Part shown: piece after piece, positions 7,622-15,651 of the stretch
Position numbering within the stretch: the first letter of the stretch is position 1
Layout: the number at the start of each line of letters is the position of its first letter
From: Pseudomonadota bacterium
Lineage (GTDB): Bacteria > Pseudomonadota > Gammaproteobacteria > Burkholderiales > Burkholderiaceae_B
Direction: 5' to 3'
Assembly: GCA_023389155.1 (NCBI GenBank)
Contig: JAEWEV010000012.1
Span: 1 to 28,553, forward strand
DNA length: 28,553 bases
Translations under genes and position numbers: made by a program
Notes under the pieces: model-generated
The model's input: only the letters and a program-made list of their open reading frames with translations
What the model was told of the DNA's origin: nothing
The model's database searches: none

Positions 7622-8251
7622 TTAACTCACGCGCGCCTGAGCAACTGCTTCCGACGCCAGCGCTGTGATGCCCTGCCAGTCTGCCGCCTGCACCAGGTCC
7701 GCAGGCGCAAGCCAGGAGCCACCCACGCAAGCCACATTGGGCAGCGCCAGATACGCAGCCACATTCCCGGCATGAATACCGCCGGTGGGGCAGAAAACGA
7801 TATCGGGCAACGGGCTGTGCAGGGATTTGAGCAGCGGTATGCCACCGACCGCCTCGGCCGGAAAGAGCTTGAGCGCAGAGAAACCGGCATCGACGGCATT
7901 CATGGCTTCGGTGGGCGTTGCCACACCAGGCAGAAAGGGCACGCGATTGGCCTTGAGCGCGGGCAGCAATGCCGTGGGCAGCCCGGGAGAAACGGCAAAG
8001 CGGGCACCGGCCTGCAGGGCGGCATCCAGCTGCTTTTCGTTCCTGATGGTGCCTACACCGACAAGGGCGTCGGGAAACGCGTTCACCAGTTCCCGCAAGC
8101 CGTCCAGAGCCGCGGGCGTACGCAGCGTAATTTCAAATGTGCTTATCCCACCGGCCATCAGCGCCTGCGTCACCTGCAGGGCCTCTTCGACCGATTGAAT
8201 CACCATGACAGGCATCACGGGACCGCGCTTGAGAATGGCAAGTGTATCCAC
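7622..8251 (-). CDS. eda: KDPG/KHG-type 2-keto-3-deoxy-6-phosphogluconate aldolase
   Basis: Class I (Schiff base) aldolase that splits 2-keto-3-deoxy-6-phospho sugar acids to pyruvate and glyceraldehyde 3-phosphate in the cytosol. The family residues are visible: Glu and Arg in FEITLRTPAAL, the GVGTIR strand, PG in SPGLPT, and the Schiff-base lysine in LKLFPAEAVGG. The C-terminal phosphate-binding region PTGGIHAGN is present. An ATG at 8285-8287 gives 12 more residues, but homologues begin at the equivalent of VDTLAILKRGPV and an AAAGGA sits 9 nt before the GTG at 8249-8251, so that GTG is preferred (209 residues); the longer start is not excluded. Last gene of the long operon, after a strong stem-loop. 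It would complete a kinase/aldolase pair with the KdgK-like protein. Confidence 0.9.
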   Translation of the reverse strand: MDTLAILKRGPVMPVMVIQSVEEALQVTQALMAGGISTFEITLRTPAALDGLRELVNAFPDALVGVGTIRNEKQLDAALQAGARFAVSPGLPTALLPALKANRVPFLPGVATPTEAMNAVDAGFSALKLFPAEAVGGIPLLKSLHSPLPDIVFCPTGGIHAGNVAAYLALPNVACVGGSWLAPADLVQAADWQGITALASEAVAQARVS

Positions 8252-8313
8252 AACAATATTTCCTTTGTGATCGAAGCGCAATTGCATGATGCTTCGTACC
8301 AGTAATTACAGCT

Positions 8314-8348
8314 GTGGTTGTCAGATCCGTTTCGGACCTGACAACCGC
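8314..8348 (-). promoter_or_regulatory. Strong intercistronic stem-loop upstream of the KDPG-type aldolase gene
   Basis: An inverted repeat has 9-bp arms GGTTGTCAG/CTGACAACC (8316-8324, 8338-8346), a single A/C mismatch, inner arms TCCG/CGGA and a 3-nt loop. In RNA copied from the minus strand the mismatch becomes a G-U pair, giving a 14-bp stem; in plus-strand RNA it stays an A-C mismatch. There is no T-run. It lies in the 180-bp gap between the FAD dehydrogenase stop and the aldolase start. Confidence 0.5.
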
Positions 8349-8433
8349 GAGTCAACCCATACGTGTTGCTGCAGCGTAAAGGATGGGACAAGCCAGGCAG
8401 CAATGGATACCGGCAGGCTGTCAGCCCCTGCTG

Positions 8434-9843
8434 CTATGCATCCCAGGACACCAGTTTACCGGGATTGAAGATGTTGTTGGGATCATAGGCGTGCTTGATC
8501 AGCCGCATCAGTTCCAGCGCATCTTCACCGTGCTCTTCCTTGAGAAATTCCATCTTATGAATGCCCACGCCATGCTCCCCGGAGCATGTCCCGTCCATGC
8601 GAATGGCGCGCGATACCAAACGGCGGTTGATATTCTCTGACATTTCCCACTCTTCGCGACTGTCAGGGTCAATCAGCATTTGCACGTGGAAATTGCCGTC
8701 ACCCACATGACCGACGATCGTGTAGGGAAAGGGCATGCTTTCCAGCTCCTGCGCCGTTTCACTTACGCATTCGGCCAGTCTTGAGATTGGCACGCAGACG
8801 TCGGTGGCAACCGAGCGTGAGCCTGGCCGCAATTGCAGGCCCGAATAATGCGAGTTGTGACGCGCGGTCCACAGACGCTTGCGATCTTCAGGTTTTTCGG
8901 CCCATTCAAAATCCATGCCGCCGTTGTCGCGGGCCAGTTCCTGCACGACCTCTGCCTGCTCCCGTACGCCCGTCTCACTGCCATGGAATTCAAAAAGCAG
9001 CAGAGGGGTTTCCTTGAGCGTGAGTTTGCTGTAGGCGTTTACAGCCTTGACCGCACGGGTATCCATAAACTCCACTCTGGCTATCGCCACGCCAGACTGC
9101 ATGATCTCAATGACAGACTGCACGGCGCTTTCAAGCGTGGGAAAATTACAGATGGCAGCAGTCACGGCCTCGGGTTGCGGATAGACACGCACGGTGACTT
9201 CCACAATAATGCCCAATGTGCCTTCACTGCCGACAAACAGGCGGGTCAGATCATATCCTGATGACGATTTGCGTGCACGACTGCTGGTGCGTATCACTTT
9301 GCCCTTTGCCGTCACAACCTTCATGGAAACCACATTTTCGCGCATGGTCCCGTAGCGCACGGCATTGGTGCCAGAGGCACGCGTGCTGGTCATGCCGCCG
9401 ATAGAGGCATGTGCACCCGGGTCAATGGGAAAGAACAGACCGGTATGGCGGATTTCATCGTTCAGCTGTGTCCGGATCACGCCTGGCTGTACCGTCACGG
9501 TAAAGTCCTCGGCGTTAATGGCCAGCACTTTGTTCATTTCAGTGAAGTCCAGGGAAATGCCACCTTCAATGGGCAACACGTGGCCTTCCAGGGATGAACC
9601 GATCCCGAACGGAACCACCGGCACCTTGTACTGATTACAAATCTTCACGGCGTCGACCACCTCTTCGGTGTCGCGCGGAAAAATGACCGCCTCCGGCGGA
9701 CACACCGGATAGGGGGATTCGTCGGTTCCATGATGTTCCCGTACCGCCATGGAAGTGATAAACCGTTCACCGAATCGATCCCTGAACGCCGCGATGGCGG
9801 CCTCGGGCAGGGTTCGAATGGCTTTCTGATCCAGAACTGTCAT
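8434..9843 (-). CDS. FAD-linked 2-hydroxyacid dehydrogenase (D-lactate/glycolate oxidase type)
   Basis: Flavoprotein of the VAO/PCMH family with an N-terminal FAD_binding_4 domain and a C-terminal FAD-oxidase_C domain, 469 residues. FAD-contact motifs are VPFGIGSSLEGHVLP (about residues 97-111), DPGAHASIGGM, GTNAVRYGTMRENV and YVGSEGT-like LFVGSEGTLGII. The C-terminal domain has GHVGDGNFHVQM and the substrate/metal motif CSGEHGVGIHKM near residue 430. Such enzymes oxidise D-lactate, glycolate or similar acids to keto acids, passing electrons to quinone or cytochrome. There are no glcE or glcF partners, so a single-subunit Dld-type enzyme is more likely than GlcD. Its place after the dehydratase in the long operon suggests it oxidises the 2-hydroxyacid made by the FAH step. 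A close paralogue lies at 25027-26451. Confidence 0.9.
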   Translation of the reverse strand: MTVLDQKAIRTLPEAAIAAFRDRFGERFITSMAVREHHGTDESPYPVCPPEAVIFPRDTEEVVDAVKICNQYKVPVVPFGIGSSLEGHVLPIEGGISLDFTEMNKVLAINAEDFTVTVQPGVIRTQLNDEIRHTGLFFPIDPGAHASIGGMTSTRASGTNAVRYGTMRENVVSMKVVTAKGKVIRTSSRARKSSSGYDLTRLFVGSEGTLGIIVEVTVRVYPQPEAVTAAICNFPTLESAVQSVIEIMQSGVAIARVEFMDTRAVKAVNAYSKLTLKETPLLLFEFHGSETGVREQAEVVQELARDNGGMDFEWAEKPEDRKRLWTARHNSHYSGLQLRPGSRSVATDVCVPISRLAECVSETAQELESMPFPYTIVGHVGDGNFHVQMLIDPDSREEWEMSENINRRLVSRAIRMDGTCSGEHGVGIHKMEFLKEEHGEDALELMRLIKHAYDPNNIFNPGKLVSWDA

Positions 9844-10024
9844 AATTTTCTCGCTGTCCTGCGGTGCCTGACCTGATGCAGATCAGGCATCAATAAAAAT
9901 ACTCTTTTTCCAGGTAACCTTTCGCAGGTCTGCCCGGTATTGCAAGTGTTATTTGCCGGCCAACATGGTGGCCACATCCCATCTTCTGGTGCCGGGCGTC
10001 AGCCTTCCGGTTAACGCCCTGCTA

Positions 10025-11809
10025 TCAGTGATTGTCGCGCGATTCACCCCGCGTCTGGATAATATCCACATACGCGGTGGCGGCTTCCAGGCAGGCGCCG
10101 TCACCATGCTGCCCGACCATTCCGCGGTAAATTTCCTCCCACGGCGTCATGTTCACCAGATCCGGTTTGACCCAGGCCGCACGCCGTTTCTCCAGTTCTT
10201 CGTCAGTGATCAGTACATCCACGCGACAGGTATTGAGATCAACCCTGACGATATCGCCGGTATGCAACAGCGCGAGACCGCCTCCCACCACCGATTCGGG
10301 TGAAACGTTCAGAATGGAGGGACTGGCCGAGGTGCCACTCTGACGACCATCTCCCATGGTCGGCAGCGTATCGACGCCCCTGTTGAGCAGGTAGGCTGGC
10401 GGCTGCATATTGACGACTTCGGCACCGCCCGGATACCCTACCGGCCCGCTGTTGCGAATCACGAGGATAGATTTCTCGTCGATGCCCAGAGCAGGATCTT
10501 CAATACGATCGTGATAATCCTCCGGGCCTTCGAAAACGAACGCTTTAAGATCCATCACATTTGGATTTGCCGGATCGGACAGGAAACGCTGACGGAATTT
10601 TTCGTCGATCACACTGGTCTTGATTACGGCGCTGTCAAACAGATTTCCGCTAAGCACGATATAGCCGGCGGCTTCCCTGAGTGGTGAGGTATAGGCACGA
10701 ATAACTTCACGATCCGGCTCCTGAACCTCGCCCAGGTTCTCCGCCAGCGTCTTGCCGGTAACCGTGAGCGCATCGCCATTGAGTTTGCCGGCATCAAGCA
10801 GTTCTTTCATCACGGCAGGTACGCCACCGGCGCGATGGAAGGCCTCACCCAGAAACCGCCCGGCAGGCTGACAGTCAACCAGCAGCGGGATTTCCGGACC
10901 AAGCCGCTGCCAGTCCGCCAGCGTATGATCCACTCCCATATGGCGCGCAATGGCGACCATGTGGATGGGGCAGTTGGATGAGCCACCCAGCGCTGCGGCT
11001 GCCACAACCGCGTTTTCAAAGGCCGCTTTGGTCATGATGTCCGATGGACGCAGGTTCTCTTTGACCATGTCTACGATTCGACGTCCGGTTTCATATGCCA
11101 TCCAGCCCCGTTCACGGTAAGGTCCCGGGATAGCGGCGCAACCGGGCAGCGACATGCCCAGCGCCTCGGCCAGCGAGTTCATTGACAGTGCCGTTCCCAT
11201 GGTGTTGCAATGGCCCACAGAAGGTGCAGAGGACGCCACATTGTTCATGAACTCGTCGTAGCCAATCTCACCGGCAGACAGGCGCTTGCGCGCATCCCAT
11301 ACAACAGTACCGGAGCCGGCCAGCTTGCCCTTCCACCATCCGTCCAGCATGGGACCACCAGACAACACAATTGCCGGGATATTGACGGTCGCCGCGGCCA
11401 TCAGGCAGGCGGGAGTGGTTTTGTCGCAACCGGTGGTCAGCACGACTCCATCCAGCGGATAGCCATGCAGCACTTCCACCAAGCCCAGATAGGCCAGATT
11501 GCGATCCAGCGCTGCCGTAGGACGTTTGCCGGTTTCCTGGATAGGATGCACCGGAAACTCCAGCGGGATGCCTCCCATATCACGGATGCCATCACGTACG
11601 CGTGCTGCCAGATCAATATGATGACGGTTACACGGAGATAGATCGGAACCCGTCTGCGCAATGCCGATGATCGGCTTGCCCGATTGCAGTTCTTCCCTGG
11701 TAATACCGTAGTTCATATAACGTTCGATATACAGGGCAGTCATGCCTGGATTGGCCGGATTATCAAACCACCGGCGGCTGCGCAATGGCGCTTTTTTTGA
11801 CGAAGACAT
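10025..11809 (-). CDS. IlvD/Edd-family sugar-acid dehydratase, D-xylonate/L-arabinonate dehydratase-like
   Basis: Iron-sulfur dehydratase of the IlvD/Edd family, 594 residues, predicted to turn an aldonate into its 2-keto-3-deoxy acid. Cluster cysteines are visible at about positions 60 (SDLSPCN), 128 (TTGCDK) and 201 (GHCNTMGTA), with the neighbouring lysine at 130 that is carbamylated in this family, and the base serine in DGRQSG near 491. From memory these positions match the characterised pentonate dehydratases (Caulobacter D-xylonate and Rhizobium L-arabinonate enzymes) better than IlvD or Edd, and long stretches such as ALDRNLAYLGLVE and LHGYPLDGVVLTTGCDKTT read like the Caulobacter protein. 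AAGGAA lies 6 nt before the ATG. Next to dctP and the FAD dehydrogenase. These enzymes often accept several C4-C6 acids, so the true substrate is open. Confidence 0.9.
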   Translation of the reverse strand: MSSSKKAPLRSRRWFDNPANPGMTALYIERYMNYGITREELQSGKPIIGIAQTGSDLSPCNRHHIDLAARVRDGIRDMGGIPLEFPVHPIQETGKRPTAALDRNLAYLGLVEVLHGYPLDGVVLTTGCDKTTPACLMAAATVNIPAIVLSGGPMLDGWWKGKLAGSGTVVWDARKRLSAGEIGYDEFMNNVASSAPSVGHCNTMGTALSMNSLAEALGMSLPGCAAIPGPYRERGWMAYETGRRIVDMVKENLRPSDIMTKAAFENAVVAAAALGGSSNCPIHMVAIARHMGVDHTLADWQRLGPEIPLLVDCQPAGRFLGEAFHRAGGVPAVMKELLDAGKLNGDALTVTGKTLAENLGEVQEPDREVIRAYTSPLREAAGYIVLSGNLFDSAVIKTSVIDEKFRQRFLSDPANPNVMDLKAFVFEGPEDYHDRIEDPALGIDEKSILVIRNSGPVGYPGGAEVVNMQPPAYLLNRGVDTLPTMGDGRQSGTSASPSILNVSPESVVGGGLALLHTGDIVRVDLNTCRVDVLITDEELEKRRAAWVKPDLVNMTPWEEIYRGMVGQHGDGACLEAATAYVDIIQTRGESRDNH

Positions 11810-11842
11810 AACGGGTTCCTTCTATTTCAAGTGTGATAATAC

Positions 11843-12862
11843 TCAGGCTTCGGAAGCCTTTTTGGCTGCTTCCAGAACACCTTCGACAGTTTCCTTACCG
11901 ATTTTTGCTTTCAGGCTTTCAACAATCGGTGCAACTTTTTCGCGGATTTTCTCTTTTTCTTCAGTAGAAAATTCGGATACCTGCACGTTGTGTTCTTTCA
12001 GATATTTGAGCGCATCTTCATTACCCTGACGACTGGCTTTGCGCTGAAATTCCTGACTGTCTTTGGCTGCCTGCGTGATTACATCTTTCTCGTCCTGAGA
12101 CAGCTGGTCAAACCATTTTTTCGATGCCAGGAACACAAAGGGTGTATACACGTGATTGGACAGCGTCAGGTAGGGCTGTACTTCATAGAACTTGCTGGTC
12201 TGAATGGTCGACAGCGGATTTTCCTGACCATCCACCGTTTTGGTTTCCAGCGCTGTAAACAGTTCTGTAAAAGGCATCGGGATGGCGTTGGCGCCCAGAC
12301 CCTTGAACACACTCAGCGCCACCTGGTTCTGCATCACGCGCAGCTTGACGCCGTTGATATCGCCAAGTTTGGAAATTTCGTGTCGGGAATTGGTGATATT
12401 ACGAAAGCCATTTTCCCAGTAATTCAGGCCAATCAGACCCTTGGCAGGCAATTTGTCCAGCAGTTTTTGGCCTTCCGGGCCATCGAGTACCGCGTCGGCC
12501 ACTTTTTCATTATCGAACAGGAACGGCAGGTCAAATACACCGAATTCGGGAATCAGGCTGGCGATAGGCGCAGTCGAGACAAAGGTGATTTCACCGGAGC
12601 CGCTGATCAGGGAATTGATCAGCTGTTCATCGGGACCCAGTGCACCGTTGCCGAAGGTTTTGACCTTCATTTTGCCATCACTGAGTTTGCTGACCACTTC
12701 GGCAAAATGGGCGGATGCCTTGCCGGTTGGGCTGTCATCGGCCAGACCGTAGCCGAAGCGGATAATACGTGGCTTGATGTCCTTGGCCCATACCGCGGCG
12801 GAACCCATGCCCAGCAGCGCTACCGCTGTCATGCCTACGATCGTCTTTTTCAAAGTCTTCAT
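11843..12862 (-). CDS. dctP: TRAP transporter periplasmic receptor DctP
   Basis: Extracytoplasmic solute receptor of a TRAP transporter, 339 residues. A signal peptide (MKTLKKT, hydrophobic core, AVWA) ends near residue 26. The DctP fold is indicated by FGYGLADDSPTGKASAHFAEVV at the N-terminus, the hinge region with the carboxylate-binding arginine in VKLRVMQN (about residues 172-179), and the ALETKTVDGQENPLST motif with the conserved asparagine. GGAG lies 6 nt before the ATG. The gene follows dctM by 33 bp, and the dehydratase gene starts 33 bp after it, so all are probably on one mRNA. TRAP receptors of this branch bind C4-dicarboxylates or sugar acids such as gulonate and uronates; the operon favours a sugar acid. 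Confidence 0.94.
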   Translation of the reverse strand: MKTLKKTIVGMTAVALLGMGSAAVWAKDIKPRIIRFGYGLADDSPTGKASAHFAEVVSKLSDGKMKVKTFGNGALGPDEQLINSLISGSGEITFVSTAPIASLIPEFGVFDLPFLFDNEKVADAVLDGPEGQKLLDKLPAKGLIGLNYWENGFRNITNSRHEISKLGDINGVKLRVMQNQVALSVFKGLGANAIPMPFTELFTALETKTVDGQENPLSTIQTSKFYEVQPYLTLSNHVYTPFVFLASKKWFDQLSQDEKDVITQAAKDSQEFQRKASRQGNEDALKYLKEHNVQVSEFSTEEKEKIREKVAPIVESLKAKIGKETVEGVLEAAKKASEA

Positions 12863-12895
12863 TTTCGTCTCCAGAGTATTGGTATTGGATGCAGA

Positions 12896-14176
12896 TCAAT
12901 AGAACCAGTTCATTGGTACTGTGACGATCTGCGGGAAAATCACGAGTAGCAAAATCAGCAGTGTGTAAGCGAGTACATAAGGCCACACACCTTTGATAAT
13001 GTCTTCCATGCGAATGCGGGCTACACCGCAAACCACATTCAGCACGGTTCCTACCGGTGGCGTCAGCAGTCCGGCGCAGCCGGTCATGATGAAGATCACA
13101 CCGAAATAGGTAGGATCAATGCCGGCTTCCTTGATGACAGGCATCAGCACGGGCGCCAGAATCAGAATCGTCGGTGTCAGGTCCATGGCCATGCCCACCA
13201 GCGTCAGAAGTATCACAAGGACAACCATCAGCAACATCGGCGAGTCAACCAATGGGCCGAGCATGGCAATCAGCTCTTTGGGCAGGTCTGCCAGGGTGAT
13301 CATATAGGATGTCACAAGGGCAGCTGCCACCAGGAACATCACCACACTGGTGGTTGTTGCCGAGTTAACCAGCAGTTTCATCAAATCGCGGGGTTTGATT
13401 TCGCGGTACACGACCATACCAACAAACAGGGCGTAAACCGCAGCAACCGCCGCTGCCTCGGTCGGCGTGAAGATGCCGAAACGCAGACCGCCGATAATAA
13501 TCACCGGCAGCACCAGGGCCCAGCCCGAATCCCGCAGCGCTTTGGCACGCACTGGCCAGGGTTCCTTCGGAAACGGCTTGAAGCTGGTAGAACGGCGGGC
13601 CACGATGGTCCACACGACCACGAGAGTCAGCCCCATCAGCAGTCCCGGCACAATCCCCGCCATGAACAGCTTGGTCACCGAAATATTGGTGGCCACACCA
13701 AAAATAATGAATGAAATAGATGGTGGAATGATGGGGGCAATGATGCCGCCTGCTGCAATCAGCCCGCAAGACTGTTTCAGGTCATAGCCGCGGTTGCGCA
13801 GCATGGGCACCAGCATGGCCGCCAGCGCCGCCGAATCGGCAACAGCAGAACCCGAAAGTGCCGCCAGTAGCACACTTGCCATAATGGCGACATAACCCAG
13901 GCCGCCGTGAACATGGCCGACCAGGGAACTGGCCAGTGCAACCATACGGCGTGACATCCCGCCTGCGTTCATGGCTTCTCCGGCCAGCATGAAGAGTGGC
14001 ACAGCCATCAGTGAAAAGTTGTCGGCCCCGGCAAGCATATTCTGCGCCAGGATCTGAACATCGAAAAAATCCAGGTAGAACATCAGTCCGATAGCGGACA
14101 GCAGCAGCGCAAACGCGATTGGCATGCCAAATGCCATAAACCCGAGCAGCACGGAAAGAAAGATGGTTACAGTCAT
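12896..14176 (-). CDS. dctM: TRAP transporter large membrane subunit DctM
   Basis: Large permease of the TRAP transporter, 426 residues, about a dozen membrane segments. DctM signatures are present: PLFMLAGEAMNAGGMSRRM (about residues 60-78), LSGSAVADSAALAAMLVP (about residues 108-125) and the GGIIAPIIPPSI hairpin region. These residues form the sodium and substrate sites in solved TRAP structures. AGGAA lies 8 nt before the ATG. It stands 21 bp after dctQ and 33 bp before dctP, giving the order dctQ-dctM-dctP, the reverse of the classical dctPQM order. Confidence 0.95.
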   Translation of the reverse strand: MTVTIFLSVLLGFMAFGMPIAFALLLSAIGLMFYLDFFDVQILAQNMLAGADNFSLMAVPLFMLAGEAMNAGGMSRRMVALASSLVGHVHGGLGYVAIMASVLLAALSGSAVADSAALAAMLVPMLRNRGYDLKQSCGLIAAGGIIAPIIPPSISFIIFGVATNISVTKLFMAGIVPGLLMGLTLVVVWTIVARRSTSFKPFPKEPWPVRAKALRDSGWALVLPVIIIGGLRFGIFTPTEAAAVAAVYALFVGMVVYREIKPRDLMKLLVNSATTTSVVMFLVAAALVTSYMITLADLPKELIAMLGPLVDSPMLLMVVLVILLTLVGMAMDLTPTILILAPVLMPVIKEAGIDPTYFGVIFIMTGCAGLLTPPVGTVLNVVCGVARIRMEDIIKGVWPYVLAYTLLILLLVIFPQIVTVPMNWFY

Positions 14177-14197
14177 GTTGTTTTTTCCTGGTACTCG

Positions 14198-14755
14198 TTA
14201 TTCAATTTCTTCGGCGTTATCAACCGCGGTTCTGAAGCGGTACTGATAGGCGCGATCAGCCGGTGTCATGATGGCAATCGCAATATCACCGATCGCAAGA
14301 ACGAACATGGCAGCAGCGCTGAACCATACCATGCCGCTGAACAGGGCCTGTGACCAGCCTGTAACCGGCAGCGCAGTGTTTACGCCAATCGCCATCTGAT
14401 CCCAGCCACCATCCATCAAAAGCCAAAGGATCCAGACGATGATCAGCTGGCGCAGAATATGAATAATTTTCTGCAGCATGATGGGTAGTCGTTCAAGCAG
14501 CATGTTCACGCCCAGATGCTGTTTGGTGCGAAACGCGATGACCGTTCCCAGGAAGATCAGCCACACGAAGGACAGGCGCGCGACCTCCTCGGAAACGGTG
14601 ATACCTGAATTGAAGCCATAGCGCAGTACAACGTTGCCGAACACCAGCAACAGCATGACCAGTACGCACAGACCCAATACATAGGTCAGGATTTTTTCCA
14701 CGGTATGGGTGACAGTGACAGCCGACCGGAACAGCGGACTCTCCAGTATTGTCAT
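14198..14755 (-). CDS. dctQ: TRAP transporter small membrane subunit DctQ
   Basis: Small four-helix TRAP subunit, 185 residues from the chosen start. The frame is open 29 codons further to an ATG at 14840-14842, but AGGAG lies 6-7 nt before the ATG at 14753-14755 and the longer N-terminus looks unlike DctQ. Motifs GFNSGITVSEEVARLSFVWLIFLGTVIAFRTKQH in the middle, with the E-E-x-A-R charge pair, are characteristic of DctQ. Four hydrophobic stretches follow the usual spacing. It starts about 110 bp after the SDR stop. Confidence 0.93.
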   Translation of the reverse strand: MTILESPLFRSAVTVTHTVEKILTYVLGLCVLVMLLLVFGNVVLRYGFNSGITVSEEVARLSFVWLIFLGTVIAFRTKQHLGVNMLLERLPIMLQKIIHILRQLIIVWILWLLMDGGWDQMAIGVNTALPVTGWSQALFSGMVWFSAAAMFVLAIGDIAIAIMTPADRAYQYRFRTAVDNAEEIE

Positions 14756-14865
14756 CAACTTCTCCTTTTGTTGCAGTTGCCACGCTGCTTGTGGCAGCAG
14801 GCATCTTGTCTCGTTTGTGTCCTGTATGGGACACAGTTGCACGTGAATATGACGGTATTGTGTCG

Positions 14866-15618
14866 TCAGTAGGTGGCGCGGCCACCGGAAAGATCAAATA
14901 CTGCCCCGGTACTGAATGCACATTCCTCTGACGCCAGCCAGCAGATCATGGATGCCGCCTCCTTGACTTCCAGGAAGCGCTTCATGGGAATGCGCGACAA
15001 CATATAGTCGATATGCTCCTGGGACATGGAATTGAAGATTTCCGTTCTGGCCGCGGCGGGTGTGATAGCGTTGACCAGAATATTCTTGTCTGCCAGTTCT
15101 TTGCCCAGCGATTTGGTCAGGCCGATCAGGCCGGCTTTGGACGCACTGTAATGTGAAGCATTGGGATTGCCCTCTTTACCGGCGATCGACGCAATATTCA
15201 CGATGCGGCCGTAGCCGTTATTCAGCATGGCAGGTACCAGTACGCGGCAGGTGTAAAAAGGGGCCATCAGGTTGGTCTGTACAACCTGCTGCCAGACCGC
15301 CGGATCCAGCTCCCATGTCACGCCATTGCCGCCGGTAATGCCAGCATTGTTGACCAGGATGTCCACTTTGCCGTGTTGCTGCAGGGTGTCGGCTGCCGCC
15401 TTTTCCACCGCGGCCAGATCTGTCAGATCAAGCGCATGGGCGCTAACGGTTCCCAGTCCTTCCAGCTCGCGACGGGACTGCTCAAGCCGTTCTGCGTCCA
15501 GATCCCACAAGGCCACGGATGCGCCGGATTCCAGCATCCGTTGTGCGGCGGCCAGACCAATACCGCGGGCGCCGCCCGTAATGACGGCCACCCGGCCCTG
15601 CAAACTATTCTGACTCAT
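14866..15618 (-). CDS. SDR-family dehydrogenase, candidate 2-keto-3-deoxy sugar-acid 4-dehydrogenase
   Basis: Classical short-chain dehydrogenase, 250 residues. Nucleotide-binding TGGARGIG is at about residues 15-22, with Asp in WDLD near residue 40, which favours NAD over NADP. NNAG is near residue 90 and the catalytic set is S-I-A-G (near residue 142) with YSASKAG. AAGGA lies 6 nt before the ATG. It is followed by the TRAP genes and stands in one operon with an FAH hydrolase and a sugar-acid dehydratase. That trio matches the non-phosphorylative pathways for L-fucose, L-rhamnose and pentoses in which an SDR oxidises C4 of a 2-keto-3-deoxy acid. The role is inferred from context; SDR sequence alone does not fix the substrate, and a FabG-like or sugar dehydrogenase role is possible. 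Confidence 0.88.
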   Translation of the reverse strand: MSQNSLQGRVAVITGGARGIGLAAAQRMLESGASVALWDLDAERLEQSRRELEGLGTVSAHALDLTDLAAVEKAAADTLQQHGKVDILVNNAGITGGNGVTWELDPAVWQQVVQTNLMAPFYTCRVLVPAMLNNGYGRIVNIASIAGKEGNPNASHYSASKAGLIGLTKSLGKELADKNILVNAITPAAARTEIFNSMSQEHIDYMLSRIPMKRFLEVKEAASMICWLASEECAFSTGAVFDLSGGRATY

Positions 15619-15651
15619 TCTCTATCCTTGTCTCAATGAAATTGTGTTGGC

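Noticed and set aside
7565..8305. Plus-strand open frame (246 codons) opposite the KDPG-type aldolase gene
   Set aside because: Complement of a gene with intact catalytic residues; low-complexity basic composition and no domain.
8434..9843. Calling the flavoprotein glcD of a glycolate oxidase complex
   Set aside because: No glcE or glcF neighbours, and the sequence reads as a single-subunit D-lactate dehydrogenase-type enzyme, so no gene symbol was assigned.
9865..9889. Inverted repeats around CCTGAT/ATCAGG upstream of the first FAD dehydrogenase gene as a terminator
   Set aside because: On the coding strand the A/T-rich tract lies before, not after, the stem; the gap is within an apparent operon.
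11990..12949. Plus-strand open frame (319 codons) opposite dctP
   Set aside because: Antisense shadow of a receptor gene with clear signal peptide and motifs.
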